This document shows, piece after piece, positions 48,253-57,384 of a stretch of 64,000 bases of DNA. The stretch lies in NCBI RefSeq assembly GCF_965138505.1, contig NZ_CBCSCO010000003.1, forward strand, positions 124,001 through 188,000, written 5' to 3'. This DNA comes from Litorimonas haliclonae. GTDB lineage: Bacteria > Pseudomonadota > Alphaproteobacteria > Caulobacterales > Maricaulaceae. The translations under genes and the position numbers were made by a program. Positions within the stretch are counted from its first letter, which is position 1; the number at the start of each line of letters is the position of its first letter. The notes beneath the pieces were generated by a model that saw only the letters and a list, made by a program, of their open reading frames with translations, did no database searches and had not been told where the DNA came from.

Positions 48253-50223
48253 CTATTCTTGGCTTGCTACCGGATCCGGATCAGAAGCCGATTTCAGATA
48301 AGTATCGAGAAACTCGACATAGGCATTTGAGGCTTCGATTCGGTTGGATTTGTTTCTGAAGCCATGCCCTTCATCTTCGAAAATAATATATTCGACTGGC
48401 ACATCATTTTTTCGAACGGCCTCTACCAATTCATCACTTTCAACTTGTAACACGCGTGGATCGTTAGCGCCTTGAACGACTAAGAGAGGCTTGTTGATAT
48501 CTTCCGCATGAAAAAGCGGTGAAATAGCGCGATGACGCTCCTCGTCGGTCGCCGGATCTCCCATCTCATCATAGAGGGATTCCCGAAAGCTTTCCCACCA
48601 GGGCGGAATAGATTTCAGCGTCCGTACCCAATTGGTGACACCGAAGATATTGATGCCAACATCAAATTCCTCGGGTTCAAAGGCTAGAGCCGCGGCAACC
48701 ATATAGCCGCCATAACTCCCGCCTATAATGCCGATACGCTCTCCATCAACCCACTCATACTCCGCCATGAAATCCTTAGACGCGATCACGTCTTTCAGAT
48801 CGACATCGCCGTGTTTTTTATCATCCATATGGAAAAAGGTCTTACCATAGCCGGAGCTGCCACGATTGTTCATGGCGTAAACCGCGTAGCCATTATTGAC
48901 CAAATGCTGAATGGTTGCATTGTAGCCCTTGCGGTTTTGCCCGCCCGGACCGCCATGAACCATGATAAGGGCAGGGACGGCCGTCTCCGCGCTAGCGCCG
49001 TGTGGTTTGTAAAGGATGCCTGGAATTTCCAGTCGGTCATAACTCTCGTATCGAACGACTTCGCCTTCAACCAACATATCAGAGGAAATTTCTGGGTTTA
49101 ATGCATTTGTCAGTCCTTTAACGTCTCCGCTGGCAAGTGAGGCGACATGAATGTCTGACGGCGCCCTGTCGCCATTCATAATGAAAGCCACTTGGTCTTC
49201 TTCAGCGGAGAAGCGGACGGAATTGACATTTCCCTCCGGCAGGTCATTTAGTTTTACGTCTTTTTTTTCTGTCAGATCGCGAATTGTAACTTTTGTTGAC
49301 CCGTCATCGTTTATGCCGCTCACGCGATATCGGCCGCTTGGGGAGTAAGTAACGTAAGAGACGTCCCAATCCGCTTTCAGGAGTTCTGATTTCTCTCCGG
49401 TCTCAATATTATATTGCCAAGCCTGGGTAAATTCGCCGAATTCGTCAGTCGCATAAATCAAGTACTCTCCGTTAGGAGAGAACTCATTCGAGGCGTGAGA
49501 AATATTTCCCTCATGTTCTGTGATAAGAGTCGGGGTTTGATCCCGGCTTTTCATATCTACAAGATAGATATCTGAATCGGCTGAGGTGCGGTTCTGCGTT
49601 AGGGCCAAATAACGGCCATCTCTGCTGATCGCATCAACTTGTTTGCCGTCATTTTCAAAAATCATTTCGCGCGAATAATCTTCCGTTTGATAACGGTAAA
49701 CATCAAAGGTTTTGGCATCCCGTTCATTGGTCATCAGGAAGAAACTGTCGCCGGTATCTGACCAGCCTATAAAGCTGGCTTTGACAGGGTTTCCTGGCGT
49801 CAGGTCTTTTGCGGACCCGTCCAGCTCTTGCACATAGACATGGTTGAGTTCATCGCCACCGCCATCGGAGGTGTAGAGAAAACGCTCGTCATCAGGAAAC
49901 CAGCTCACGGCGGAAATTGGGTTTTCTTTAGAGTCCGTAAGTTGGGTTTTTTCGCCCGTTTCCGCATTTAGTCTGTACGCATTGAAAATCCCGCTCTCAT
50001 CAGAAGTCACCAATAAGTCACCGCTAGAGGCTCCAAATGCCTTCCCCGCACTAGAGGGGAGGCCGTAACTTGTGGTTTGAAAAAAGGCTTCGGCTGAGAA
50101 TTTAGGAATTTCTTTTTCTGCCTGTTGTTCGGCAACCGGCTCCGAAGCTGTAGAGGCGTTCGATTGAGCCTGGCATGCGCCCAGTGCCAATACCGCAGCG
50201 CTCGTTAGTAAAAAGTACTTCAT
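48253..50223 (-). CDS. S9 family prolyl oligopeptidase-type lipoprotein
   Basis: 656 aa from the ATG at 50,223 (GGGGAGATTAAA upstream); a further 137 codons upstream are open but have no ribosome-binding site and would cross the promoter. Lipobox LALGACQA (Cys14). Residues ~35-385 form a WD/beta-propeller cap. The alpha/beta-hydrolase has nucleophile Ser in GGSYGGYM, Asp in GANDPRV and His in DEGHGF. It cuts peptides on the cell surface or in the periplasm. Divergent from the membrane-protein/HTH pair, sharing a 130-bp control region. Confidence 0.9.
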   Translation of the reverse strand: MKYFLLTSAAVLALGACQAQSNASTASEPVAEQQAEKEIPKFSAEAFFQTTSYGLPSSAGKAFGASSGDLLVTSDESGIFNAYRLNAETGEKTQLTDSKENPISAVSWFPDDERFLYTSDGGGDELNHVYVQELDGSAKDLTPGNPVKASFIGWSDTGDSFFLMTNERDAKTFDVYRYQTEDYSREMIFENDGKQVDAISRDGRYLALTQNRTSADSDIYLVDMKSRDQTPTLITEHEGNISHASNEFSPNGEYLIYATDEFGEFTQAWQYNIETGEKSELLKADWDVSYVTYSPSGRYRVSGINDDGSTKVTIRDLTEKKDVKLNDLPEGNVNSVRFSAEEDQVAFIMNGDRAPSDIHVASLASGDVKGLTNALNPEISSDMLVEGEVVRYESYDRLEIPGILYKPHGASAETAVPALIMVHGGPGGQNRKGYNATIQHLVNNGYAVYAMNNRGSSGYGKTFFHMDDKKHGDVDLKDVIASKDFMAEYEWVDGERIGIIGGSYGGYMVAAALAFEPEEFDVGINIFGVTNWVRTLKSIPPWWESFRESLYDEMGDPATDEERHRAISPLFHAEDINKPLLVVQGANDPRVLQVESDELVEAVRKNDVPVEYIIFEDEGHGFRNKSNRIEASNAYVEFLDTYLKSASDPDPVASQE

Positions 50224-50280
50224 TTTAATCTCCCCGTTCGTGAATTTCATTGATGATAGCACGATTAAAAGACTTGAAAA

Positions 50281-50335
50281 TGTAAAAAATACTTTACACT
50301 CACTCTTTCCTTCCTTATGTAAAAGATATCTTACA
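50281..50335. promoter_or_regulatory. Two 18-bp palindromes upstream of the membrane/HTH pair
   Basis: TGTAAAAAATACTTTACA (50,281-50,298) and TGTAAAAGATATCTTACA (50,318-50,335) share TGTAAAA-N7-TTACA. They lie 37 bp apart in the divergent intergenic region, next to the starts of both transcripts. They are likely operators of the small XRE regulator encoded at 50,832. Confidence 0.6.
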
Positions 50336-50352
50336 TTTTGGAGGTTTGCAAG

Positions 50353-50829
50353 ATGACACGCATAGAAGAAATGACGGAGCCGCAACGTCAGAGCTGGATT
50401 AAAATTTTGGCAGATGGGGCAATTCTTATTTGGTTCTGGAATGCCATGACCGGAGGGTTTGGGCTTTCTCCACAGAATTTCAGTCCGGCGCAGATGAGTG
50501 GGGTTATTGTCAAATTGGTCGTCATTACGATCATCCTGCACGCGGGTGTCTCTATCGCGTTTGAAGTTCGTAAGAAAAAAGAGCGGTTTCAAAAAGATGA
50601 ACGAGATATAGAGATATCCCGAAAAGGCAGCCAAGCCGCATATGGTTTGCTTCAGTTAGGGGTAGGCTTCGTAATCATTACCCTCTTAGCTCAATTTGTT
50701 ATTGGTGACGTTTATCAAGGACCTGTCTCTGTAATTGAGCCCATCGAGATGATCTTTGCGCTCTGTGTGATTTCATATCTTTCAGATTTGTATCGTCATG
50801 CAACCATATTGTGGGCTTACAAGGCCTAA
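50353..50829 (+). CDS. Four-span membrane protein paired with HTH regulator
   Basis: 158 aa from the ATG at 50,353 (GGAGG upstream; TTG at 50,338 is an alternative). Four hydrophobic segments: ILADGAILIWFWNAMTGGFG, VIVKLVVITIILHAGVSIAF, YGLLQLGVGFVIITLLAQFV and IEMIFALCVISYLSDLYRHA. KDERDIEISRKGSQAAYG lies between spans 2 and 3, typical of DUF2178-type proteins that occur with YozG-like XRE regulators. Function is unknown; the pair could sense membrane or stress signals. Confidence 0.65.
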   Translation: MTRIEEMTEPQRQSWIKILADGAILIWFWNAMTGGFGLSPQNFSPAQMSGVIVKLVVITIILHAGVSIAFEVRKKKERFQKDERDIEISRKGSQAAYGLLQLGVGFVIITLLAQFVIGDVYQGPVSVIEPIEMIFALCVISYLSDLYRHATILWAYKA

Positions 50830-50831
50830 AC

Positions 50832-51059
50832 ATGGGAGGTAAGAAGTCTAACATAACAAATAAGATTAAGCGCGTACGTGTGTTAAATGGGTACTCCCAA
50901 GTCGAGCTGGCCGAAAGGGTGGGCGCAACCCGCCAGACGATTATAGCGGTAGAGGCCGAGCGTTATGCGCCTTCACTTGAATTGGCTTTCCGCATTGCCC
51001 ACGTCTTAAAGGAACCTATCGACGGACTTTTCGTATTTGATCCGTCTAATCTCGACTAA
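50832..51059 (+). CDS. Small XRE-type regulator (YozG-like)
   Basis: 75 aa from the ATG at 50,832, two bases after the preceding stop. One helix-turn-helix fills the protein: IKRVRVLNGYSQVELAERVG and ATRQTIIAVEAERYAPSLEL, then ALRIAHVL-like end and the LDGLFVFD-type tail (PIDGLFVFDPS). Such 70-aa regulators are usually encoded with a small membrane protein. It probably binds the two 18-bp palindromes upstream. Confidence 0.85.
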   Translation: MGGKKSNITNKIKRVRVLNGYSQVELAERVGATRQTIIAVEAERYAPSLELAFRIAHVLKEPIDGLFVFDPSNLD

Positions 51060-51076
51060 ATCACTAAGGAAAAACT

Positions 51077-52081
51077 ATGACTGATATTAACGCGTATGCC
51101 GCCAAAGAAGCCGGTGCAAAACTCGAACCTTACAGCTTTGATCCGGGGGCAATAGGCGCGCATGAAGTCGATGTGAAAGTGTCCGCCTGCGGTGTTTGCC
51201 ATTCAGACCTTTCAATGATTAACAATGACTGGGGTTTTGGGCAGTATCCCATGGTGCCGGGTCATGAGGCCATAGGTGAAATTACGGAGATCGGGAGTGC
51301 TGTAAAAAACCTTAAAGTAGGCCAAACCGTGGGCGTAGGGTGGAATGCCGAAAGCTGCATGCATTGCGCGCCGTGTTTATCTGGAACGCAACAGCGTTGC
51401 CAAACAGGTGTCCCGACAATTATTTCCAAAGGCGGATTTGCAGATCGCGTTCGTGTCCAAGATATTTGGGCTGTGCCTATTCCAGACGGAATGGACGCAA
51501 AATCGGCGGGGCCGCTATTCTGCGGCGGTATCACAGTATTTTCGCCCTTCGTCGATTACGATTTGAAGCCAACAGACCGCGTCGCCGTTATCGGCATAGG
51601 CGGTCTAGGGCATTTGGCGTTGCAATTTGCGCGCGCTTGGGGCTGCGAGGTGACGGCCTTTACGACGTCTATGGATAAAGAAGACGAATTGAAGGAGTTG
51701 GGCGCGCACCATGTTGCCAATAGCCGTGACGCCGATTCAATGAAGAAGTTGAAAGGCAAGTTCGACTTTATCCTTTCGACCGTTAATGTCAGCCTGGATT
51801 GGCCTAGCTACCTTGCCACTTTACGCTCTAATGGTCGATTGATTACGGTCGGAGCCGTAGATAAACCTATGGGCATCCCCGCTTTCTCTTTGATTTCAGG
51901 TGGTAAATCCGTGGGCGGCTCAGACACGGGCTCTCCGGACCGCGTCGCAAAAATGCTCGAATTTTGTACACGTCACGATATCAAACCAATGGTAGAATAC
52001 TTCCCAATGGAAAAGGTCAATGAAGCCCTGGAGCATCTCGAGAGCGGAAAAGCGCGCTACCGAGTCGTGCTGACGAATTAG
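51077..52081 (+). CDS. Zinc-dependent alcohol dehydrogenase family protein
   Basis: 334 aa. Catalytic zinc ligands Cys in SACGVCHSDL, His-Glu in PGHEAIG, Cys in PLFCGGITVF. Structural zinc cysteines CMHCAPCLSGTQQRC. NAD(P) Rossmann motif VIGIGGLGHLALQFA. This combination is the cinnamyl-alcohol/YahK group, which reduces aldehydes with NADPH. The substrate is open. Preceded by AAGGAAA and 17 bp from the HTH gene, so it may be co-regulated. Confidence 0.88.
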   Translation: MTDINAYAAKEAGAKLEPYSFDPGAIGAHEVDVKVSACGVCHSDLSMINNDWGFGQYPMVPGHEAIGEITEIGSAVKNLKVGQTVGVGWNAESCMHCAPCLSGTQQRCQTGVPTIISKGGFADRVRVQDIWAVPIPDGMDAKSAGPLFCGGITVFSPFVDYDLKPTDRVAVIGIGGLGHLALQFARAWGCEVTAFTTSMDKEDELKELGAHHVANSRDADSMKKLKGKFDFILSTVNVSLDWPSYLATLRSNGRLITVGAVDKPMGIPAFSLISGGKSVGGSDTGSPDRVAKMLEFCTRHDIKPMVEYFPMEKVNEALEHLESGKARYRVVLTN

Positions 52082-52118
52082 GGTCAGCTGATCCAATTAA
52101 AAGAAATTATGCGCGAGG

Positions 52119-52835
52119 CTAAACTGTCTCGCGGTAATTTATAATCTGGTCCGTCTCTGAGTATTCAGGAGACAGCATTTTTACAATCAGTGGCGCAATG
52201 TCTGAAGGGTTTGGGAGCTTGCTCGGGTCTTCGCCGGGCATGGCTTTCGCCCTCATCGCGGTGCGTGTTGCGCCGGGGTTGAGTAAATTGACCTTTAGTG
52301 CCGTAACCTCTGCTTCTTTGGCATAAGATTGGACCAAAGCTTCCAAACCAGCTTTGGTCGCGGCGTAAGCGCCCCAATAGGCTCGGCGTGTGGCTGCGAC
52401 CCCTGACGTTAGGAAAAGGGCGCGCCCTGAGTCAGACGCTCGTAGAAGGGGATCTAGGGAGCGGATAAGCCGGTAATTTGCGGTTAGGTTGACGTTAACG
52501 AGTTTGTCCCAGGTTTTTGGATCAAGGTGTGGAACGGGCGTAATCTCGCCCAGCATGCCTGCATTCGCCAAAAGTCCGTCGAGTTTGCCCCATCTTTCGT
52601 TAATGATCGCGCCTAAACGGTCAATTCCGTCTGTTTGGGTTAAATCCATAGGAACAAGCGTGCAGCTTTGCCCTTTGGCTTTTACGGCGTCGTCCAGGGC
52701 TTCTAGCCCGCCCTGTGTTCGGGCGAGAGCAATAATGTCAGACCCGGCCTCGGCCAGCGCTTCTGCAGCGGCGTAACCGATTCCGCGCGAAGCACCTGTC
52801 ACGAGGGTGACGCGTCCTTTCAAAGGTTTTGACAT
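52119..52835 (-). CDS. SDR family oxidoreductase
   Basis: 238 aa. Cofactor motif TGASRGIGYAAA (~14-25), NAG in LLANAGML (~89-96), Ser in FLTSGVAAT (~140) and Y-x3-K in YAATKAG (~156-162): a classical short-chain dehydrogenase. The C-terminus ends in a DQIINYRETV segment. Substrate unknown. Located 9 bp downstream of purF on the same strand; probably read through from it. Confidence 0.88.
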   Translation of the reverse strand: MSKPLKGRVTLVTGASRGIGYAAAEALAEAGSDIIALARTQGGLEALDDAVKAKGQSCTLVPMDLTQTDGIDRLGAIINERWGKLDGLLANAGMLGEITPVPHLDPKTWDKLVNVNLTANYRLIRSLDPLLRASDSGRALFLTSGVAATRRAYWGAYAATKAGLEALVQSYAKEAEVTALKVNLLNPGATRTAMRAKAMPGEDPSKLPNPSDIAPLIVKMLSPEYSETDQIINYRETV

Positions 52836-52844
52836 AATCAGACC

Positions 52845-54338
52845 TTACGCAACTTCGACGAGGAAAGAGAGCTGTTTGGATTCTCCGCTAGCCTCGCGGT
52901 CTCGGTCAATCAATGGAGTGGGGTAATCGCCGGTAAAGCAATGGTCGGTAAATTGCGGAGCATCCGCGTTGCGTTTCTCGGCGCCCATGGCCCAATAAAG
53001 ACCCTCAACAGAGAGGAACCCTAAGCTGTCGACCTCTAACATTTCAGTCATGGCTTTCAGATCATAATTTGCCGCCAAAAGTTTGTCCTTAGTCGGCATA
53101 TCAATTCCGTAGTGATCTGGATGTTTGATGGGCGGTGAGGCCGACCGGAAATGAACCTCTTTCGCCCCAGCGGCTTTGATCATGCGGACAATTTTGGTGG
53201 AGGTCGTGCCGCGCACGATTGAGTCGTCGACGAGCAAAACACGCTTGCCTTCGATCATAGAGCGGTTGGCCGAATGTTTCAGCCGCACGCCCATATCCCG
53301 AATTTGTTGCGTGGGTTGGATAAATGTCCGTCCGACATAGTGATTTCGGATAATCCCAAGCTCAAACGGGGTACCTGTTTCCTGACTATACCCCAATGCG
53401 GCGGGGACGCCGCTATCAGGGACGGGAATGATAACATCCACATCCGCCGGTGTTTCTTGCGCCAAACGTCGGCCCATGCGTTTGCGGACTTCATAGACGC
53501 TTTTCCCGCCGACAATACTGTCGGGCCGGGCAAAGTAGACAAATTCAAAAATACAGGGCCTGCACTGGGCGTTTGGAAAGGCGGTAAAAGAACGAATGCC
53601 GTCGGCGTTGATAACTACGACTTCGCCGGCATCAACTTCGCGGATAAACGTGGCGCCAATCATGTCAAATGCACAGGTTTCAGAGGCGAGAATATAGCTG
53701 TCGCCGACCCGGCCAATCAAAAGAGGGCGGATGCCAAAACGATCCCGCGCGCCGATAAGCATATCTTCGGTCATGCCGACAAAAGCGTAACCGCCGTCAA
53801 CCTGGCGTATGGCGTTTACAAACCGATCAATAAACTCGCCCGATTTCTTACGCGCGATGAGGTGAATGACGACTTCGGTATCGGAGGTCGATTGAAATAG
53901 CGCCCCTTTTTCAACGAGATGCTCCCTAATGGCGTAAGCATTCGTAATATGGCCATTATGGGCGAGAGCAAAGCCGCCGGAGTGCAGCTCAGAGAAGAGG
54001 GGCTGAACATTCCGTAGGACGGTTTGTCCGGCCGTAGAGTAACGGTTGTGACCAATCGAAATATGACCCGGTAGACGCTCGGAGGGATCTTCGCCGGTAA
54101 AGTTATCTCCTACTAGGCCAAGATGTCTTTCCGTATGAAATTTTTTGCCATCATAACTGGCGATGCCGCAGGCTTCTTGGCCACGATGCTGCAATGCGTG
54201 TAAGCCGAGAGCCGTTAAAGACGCGGCGTTTTCCATACCAAAGATACCAAAGACCCCGCACTCTTCGCGGATTTTATCTTCATTCAAATCAATCTCACAG
54301 GAAGGATTTATAAGTCCTGATGTAGATATATCGGTCAT
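52845..54338 (-). CDS. purF: Amidophosphoribosyltransferase
   Basis: 497 aa, usual length. The N-terminal nucleophile Cys is in REECGVFGIFG (~res. 28), after a propeptide that is cut off, as in PurF. Glutaminase sites HNRYSTAG and HNGHITN; the PRPP site VLLVDDSIVRGTTS; and CHVPDSGVPAA-type (PVPDSGVPAALGYS) region. It carries out the first step of purine synthesis: glutamine + PRPP to phosphoribosylamine. Start overlaps the cvpA stop (ATGA). Confidence 0.95.
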   Translation of the reverse strand: MTDISTSGLINPSCEIDLNEDKIREECGVFGIFGMENAASLTALGLHALQHRGQEACGIASYDGKKFHTERHLGLVGDNFTGEDPSERLPGHISIGHNRYSTAGQTVLRNVQPLFSELHSGGFALAHNGHITNAYAIREHLVEKGALFQSTSDTEVVIHLIARKKSGEFIDRFVNAIRQVDGGYAFVGMTEDMLIGARDRFGIRPLLIGRVGDSYILASETCAFDMIGATFIREVDAGEVVVINADGIRSFTAFPNAQCRPCIFEFVYFARPDSIVGGKSVYEVRKRMGRRLAQETPADVDVIIPVPDSGVPAALGYSQETGTPFELGIIRNHYVGRTFIQPTQQIRDMGVRLKHSANRSMIEGKRVLLVDDSIVRGTTSTKIVRMIKAAGAKEVHFRSASPPIKHPDHYGIDMPTKDKLLAANYDLKAMTEMLEVDSLGFLSVEGLYWAMGAEKRNADAPQFTDHCFTGDYPTPLIDRDREASGESKQLSFLVEVA

Positions 54339-55009
54339 TCGCTAATCTCCCGGCTGAAAGCGTCAATATCGCCGTCTTTAATACGGTCTGCGTAAGACTT
54401 CCACTCCGCAAAAGGTAGATTTCGGATGACATTCCCGATGCGGTTCAGAAGCGGGTAAAAAGTAGAGGTTTCGAGATAGTCCGGAAGCGGTTTAGGCGGA
54501 GCCTCCATTTGATCTCGCATGGATTCCGGCATTCGGTTCATTATGTCGGATGGATAAATACCAGGGTTTTCTAAAATGTCTCTTTTGAAATCTTGAGCTT
54601 CCATGCTGGCGCGGTGACTGGCAGTTAAAACCATTACGCCAAGTGCTGCCAAGATCAGTCCTCGGAAAATTCCGAAAACGGCCCCGAGTGAGCGATTGAA
54701 AAACTTTGCCGGCGGGGCTTCCAGCTCGCCGAATATTTTCGACAGAATAAAAACGGCCAACAGGTAAACAATGGCAAATGTCCCTATACCTAGGGTCGCG
54801 TCAGCTAACCAGGACGGCGAAATAAAGTCTTGAACCTGATAGCGAAATTGGCCCCAGACAAAAAGCGTTAGGATACCGGCCATTAACAGGGCGACAAGCG
54901 AGAGCACTTCTCGAAGAAAGCCGCGCTGTAAGGCAATTATAAGGGATATGAGCAGAATGACGAGAACGACGACATCAAATCCGTTAAAGGCAAACGGTCC
55001 AATACTCAT
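54335..55009 (-). CDS. cvpA: CvpA family membrane protein
   Basis: 224 aa. Four membrane segments: FDVVVLVILLISLIIALQRG (with GFLREVLSL), LVALLMAGILTLFVWGQF, IGTFAIVYLLAVFILSKIFG and IFRGLILAALGVMVLTA. CvpA is needed for colicin V production in E. coli and affects envelope stability; its biochemical function is not settled. The cvpA-purF order is conserved in proteobacteria. Confidence 0.9.
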   Translation of the reverse strand: MSIGPFAFNGFDVVVLVILLISLIIALQRGFLREVLSLVALLMAGILTLFVWGQFRYQVQDFISPSWLADATLGIGTFAIVYLLAVFILSKIFGELEAPPAKFFNRSLGAVFGIFRGLILAALGVMVLTASHRASMEAQDFKRDILENPGIYPSDIMNRMPESMRDQMEAPPKPLPDYLETSTFYPLLNRIGNVIRNLPFAEWKSYADRIKDGDIDAFSREISE

Positions 55010-55029
55010 ACGAGGCTCGCTTTATAAGT

Positions 55030-56451
55030 CTACGCCGCCCAATTGGTCTCCCAATCCTTCCCGGCTTCTGCGCTGGCTTCTACACGGCGAACGAGGTCGG
55101 GCAAAGCCTTGATTGCAATTATCGGCAGTGCCGCATTTTCATTAGCTTGGTCGGTTTTCCCTTGATCAGTTTTAAGAGGGCGGGGCGCTATGGCTTTTTT
55201 AAAGCCTAATTTTGCGGCCTCCTTTAACCTTGCGTCGGACCGCCCGACAGCCCGAACATCGCCGGACAGGCTAATTTCGCCGAAGACGACTGTATCAGCG
55301 GGGAGGGGCATATCGAAAGCCGAAGAGACAAGCGCAGCGGCGACTGCGAGGTCGGCAGCAGGCTCATTGATACGTAAGCCGCCGGCTACGTTGAGGTAAA
55401 CATCTTTTCCCGCAAAGCTTACACCGCACCGAGCCTCTAGAACCGCTAAGACCATAGCTAGGCGGCCATTGTCCCATCCGACGACAGCGCGCCTCGGCGT
55501 GCCAAAGGCGGCAGGGGCGACCAAGGCCTGTATTTCTGTCAGGACGGGCCGGGTGCCTTCTAGCCCGGCAAAAACGGCGGCACCGCTTGATAAATCTCGA
55601 CGTCCATTGAGGAAAAGTGCGGACGGGTTGGGCACTTCCCCAAGTCCGCTTTCGAGCATTTCGAAGACACCGATTTCGTCTGTAGGACCAAAGCGATTCT
55701 TGTGACCGCGTAAAATTCTGAATTGATGAGCGCGATCCCCTTCGAAATAAAGCACGGCATCCACCATATGTTCAACCACGCGAGGGCCCGCAATTTGACC
55801 ATCTTTGGTGACGTGCCCGACTAAGATGACACAAGTGCCGCGTTTTTTGGCAAAACGGGTCAATTCTTGAGCGCAGGCCCGCACCTGGGCGACAGTGCCA
55901 GGAGCCGCGCCGAGTTGGTCAGTCCAGAGGGTTTGAATGGAATCGATGATAACGACATCCGGTTTTTCAGCCATCAAACCATCTATGACCGGGCCAAGAG
56001 AGGTTTCTGCTGCGAGGGAAACCGGGCTGTCAGCCAAACCGAGCCGTTTTGCCCGGCGCCGCACTTGTCCTACGGATTCTTCGCCTGAAATATAGGCAGT
56101 CTTGATACCGCTTTTGGCCAACTTGCCTGTGGCTTGAAGGAGAAGAGTTGATTTCCCAATGCCGGGGTCGCCGCCCACTAATAGGGCAGAGCCGGGGACC
56201 AATCCGCCTCCGGTGACGCGATCTAATTCGGCAATGCCTGTACTCAGGCGCGGGACGTCCCGACTTTCCCCGCCAAGATCAACAAAGTCGACGGATCGCC
56301 CCTTACGCCTCTTATGGGCAGGGCGTTCATTTTGAGCTGTGATCTCTTCAACAAGGGTGTTCCATTCCCCGCAGGAATCACACCGTCCGGCCCATTTCCC
56401 ATGGACGGTTCCGCAGGACTGGCACACAAATTGTGTTGTCGGTTTAGGCAT
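55030..56451 (-). CDS. radA: DNA repair protein RadA
   Basis: 473 aa, about the usual length. N-terminal zinc finger CQSCGTVHGKWAGRCDSCGE (C4). RecA-like ATPase: Walker A GGDPGIGKST (~95), Walker B VVIIDSIQTL, then the RadA KNRFG motif in RGHKNRFGPTDE. Lon-like C-terminal domain (VYLNVAGGLRINEPAADLAV). It is a helicase for branch migration in recombination. Start at 56,451. Confidence 0.95.
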   Translation of the reverse strand: MPKPTTQFVCQSCGTVHGKWAGRCDSCGEWNTLVEEITAQNERPAHKRRKGRSVDFVDLGGESRDVPRLSTGIAELDRVTGGGLVPGSALLVGGDPGIGKSTLLLQATGKLAKSGIKTAYISGEESVGQVRRRAKRLGLADSPVSLAAETSLGPVIDGLMAEKPDVVIIDSIQTLWTDQLGAAPGTVAQVRACAQELTRFAKKRGTCVILVGHVTKDGQIAGPRVVEHMVDAVLYFEGDRAHQFRILRGHKNRFGPTDEIGVFEMLESGLGEVPNPSALFLNGRRDLSSGAAVFAGLEGTRPVLTEIQALVAPAAFGTPRRAVVGWDNGRLAMVLAVLEARCGVSFAGKDVYLNVAGGLRINEPAADLAVAAALVSSAFDMPLPADTVVFGEISLSGDVRAVGRSDARLKEAAKLGFKKAIAPRPLKTDQGKTDQANENAALPIIAIKALPDLVRRVEASAEAGKDWETNWAA

Positions 56452-56498
56452 AAGGTCTCGCTCCGATTCTTAGGGATAGAGCCAGACTATGCGATAAA

Positions 56499-56560
56499 TG
56501 TCAACAAATGTTTATGGTTTGTTCTATGCTTTTGAGCCTCACAGTATTTATCTGTGAGGC
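56499..56560 (-). promoter_or_regulatory. radA promoter element and upstream 9-bp hairpin
   Basis: On the minus strand a consensus -35 TTGACA lies at 56,504-56,499, about 50 bases from the radA start; the -10 is weak. Just upstream (56,536-56,560) GCCTCACAG and CTGTGAGGC form a perfect 9-bp hairpin with a 7-base loop, without U-tract. It lies between the dsbA stop and the radA promoter, so it may end dsbA transcription or serve as an operator. Confidence 0.4.
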
Positions 56561-56595
56561 GTCTGACGTTAGTTATAAAGGTGAGCGGTAGCCCT

Positions 56596-57321
56596 TTAGC
56601 TCTCAAGGGCTTTCGCAAGTAATTCGTCTAGCCGGTTGGTATTAGCCCCTGCAACAAAATCATTATTGACCAAGAAGAATGGCGTGCCGGTCAAAGCCGG
56701 TATGCGGCTGGAGAGCAGAAGCGTATCTTCGATTTGACGGTCCAGAGCGACATCTTTCATGTCGGCTTCAAATTTCTTCATGTCCGCACCGCTATCTTTC
56801 ACGACTTGACGAATGCGTTCCTGAGTCAGGCTCCGTTGATCCATAAGAGCAAAATGGACTTCGGTATATTTATCTTGTCGCCCCGCCGCGAGAGCGGCTT
56901 TGGCGGCGTAGCGGGAAGTTTTAGATCGGCTGTCCAAGATAGGCAGTTCTTTAAAAACAACGCGCACATCATCGGGATAATCTTCTAACAGATCTTCGAC
57001 CCACTGAGTGGAGTTTTTACAGAACCCGCAATTGTAATCAAAAAATTCAACCACGGTCACCTTGGCGTCGTCTGGGCCAACACTAATGTCGCGCGGGTCA
57101 TTGAAGATTTGATTGGAAACAGCCGCAATCGCTTCACGGTCTTGGCGTTCATCAAGTTCAATCAAGGCGTCCCGAATGATCTCAGGGTTTTCCATCAAAT
57201 AGTCTTTTATAATACGCTCAACGTCAGCTTCTTTCATATCCGGCCCTGGCCCCGCTTGGGCGCAGGCGCTGAGTGAAAATGCCATGGCGGTTGCCGAAAC
57301 GGCGATGAGAAATCGTTTCAT
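56596..57321 (-). CDS. DsbA/Com1-like thiol-disulfide oxidoreductase
   Basis: 241 aa. Signal peptide MKRFLIAVSATAMAFSLSAC, possibly a lipoprotein (SLSAC). A helical N-terminal part (ADVERIIKDYLMENPEIIRD) is typical of the ScsC/Com1 group. Thioredoxin site CGFC in FFDYNCGFCKNST (~res. 113-116) and cis-Pro in ALTGTPFFLVN. It acts in the periplasm on disulfides. Divergent neighbours are absent; it is in line with the M48 gene upstream. Confidence 0.88.
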   Translation of the reverse strand: MKRFLIAVSATAMAFSLSACAQAGPGPDMKEADVERIIKDYLMENPEIIRDALIELDERQDREAIAAVSNQIFNDPRDISVGPDDAKVTVVEFFDYNCGFCKNSTQWVEDLLEDYPDDVRVVFKELPILDSRSKTSRYAAKAALAAGRQDKYTEVHFALMDQRSLTQERIRQVVKDSGADMKKFEADMKDVALDRQIEDTLLLSSRIPALTGTPFFLVNNDFVAGANTNRLDELLAKALES

Positions 57322-57384
57322 GAATCTATACCTGTTCTAATTTTCGCTGCTATATCAGGGCGCGATTAAGAAATCTTCAGAAAT

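Noticed and set aside
50224..50634. Open extension of the S9 peptidase gene by 137 codons
   Set aside because: It crosses the divergent promoter region with both palindromes; the lipoprotein signal and ribosome-binding site fix the start at 50,223.
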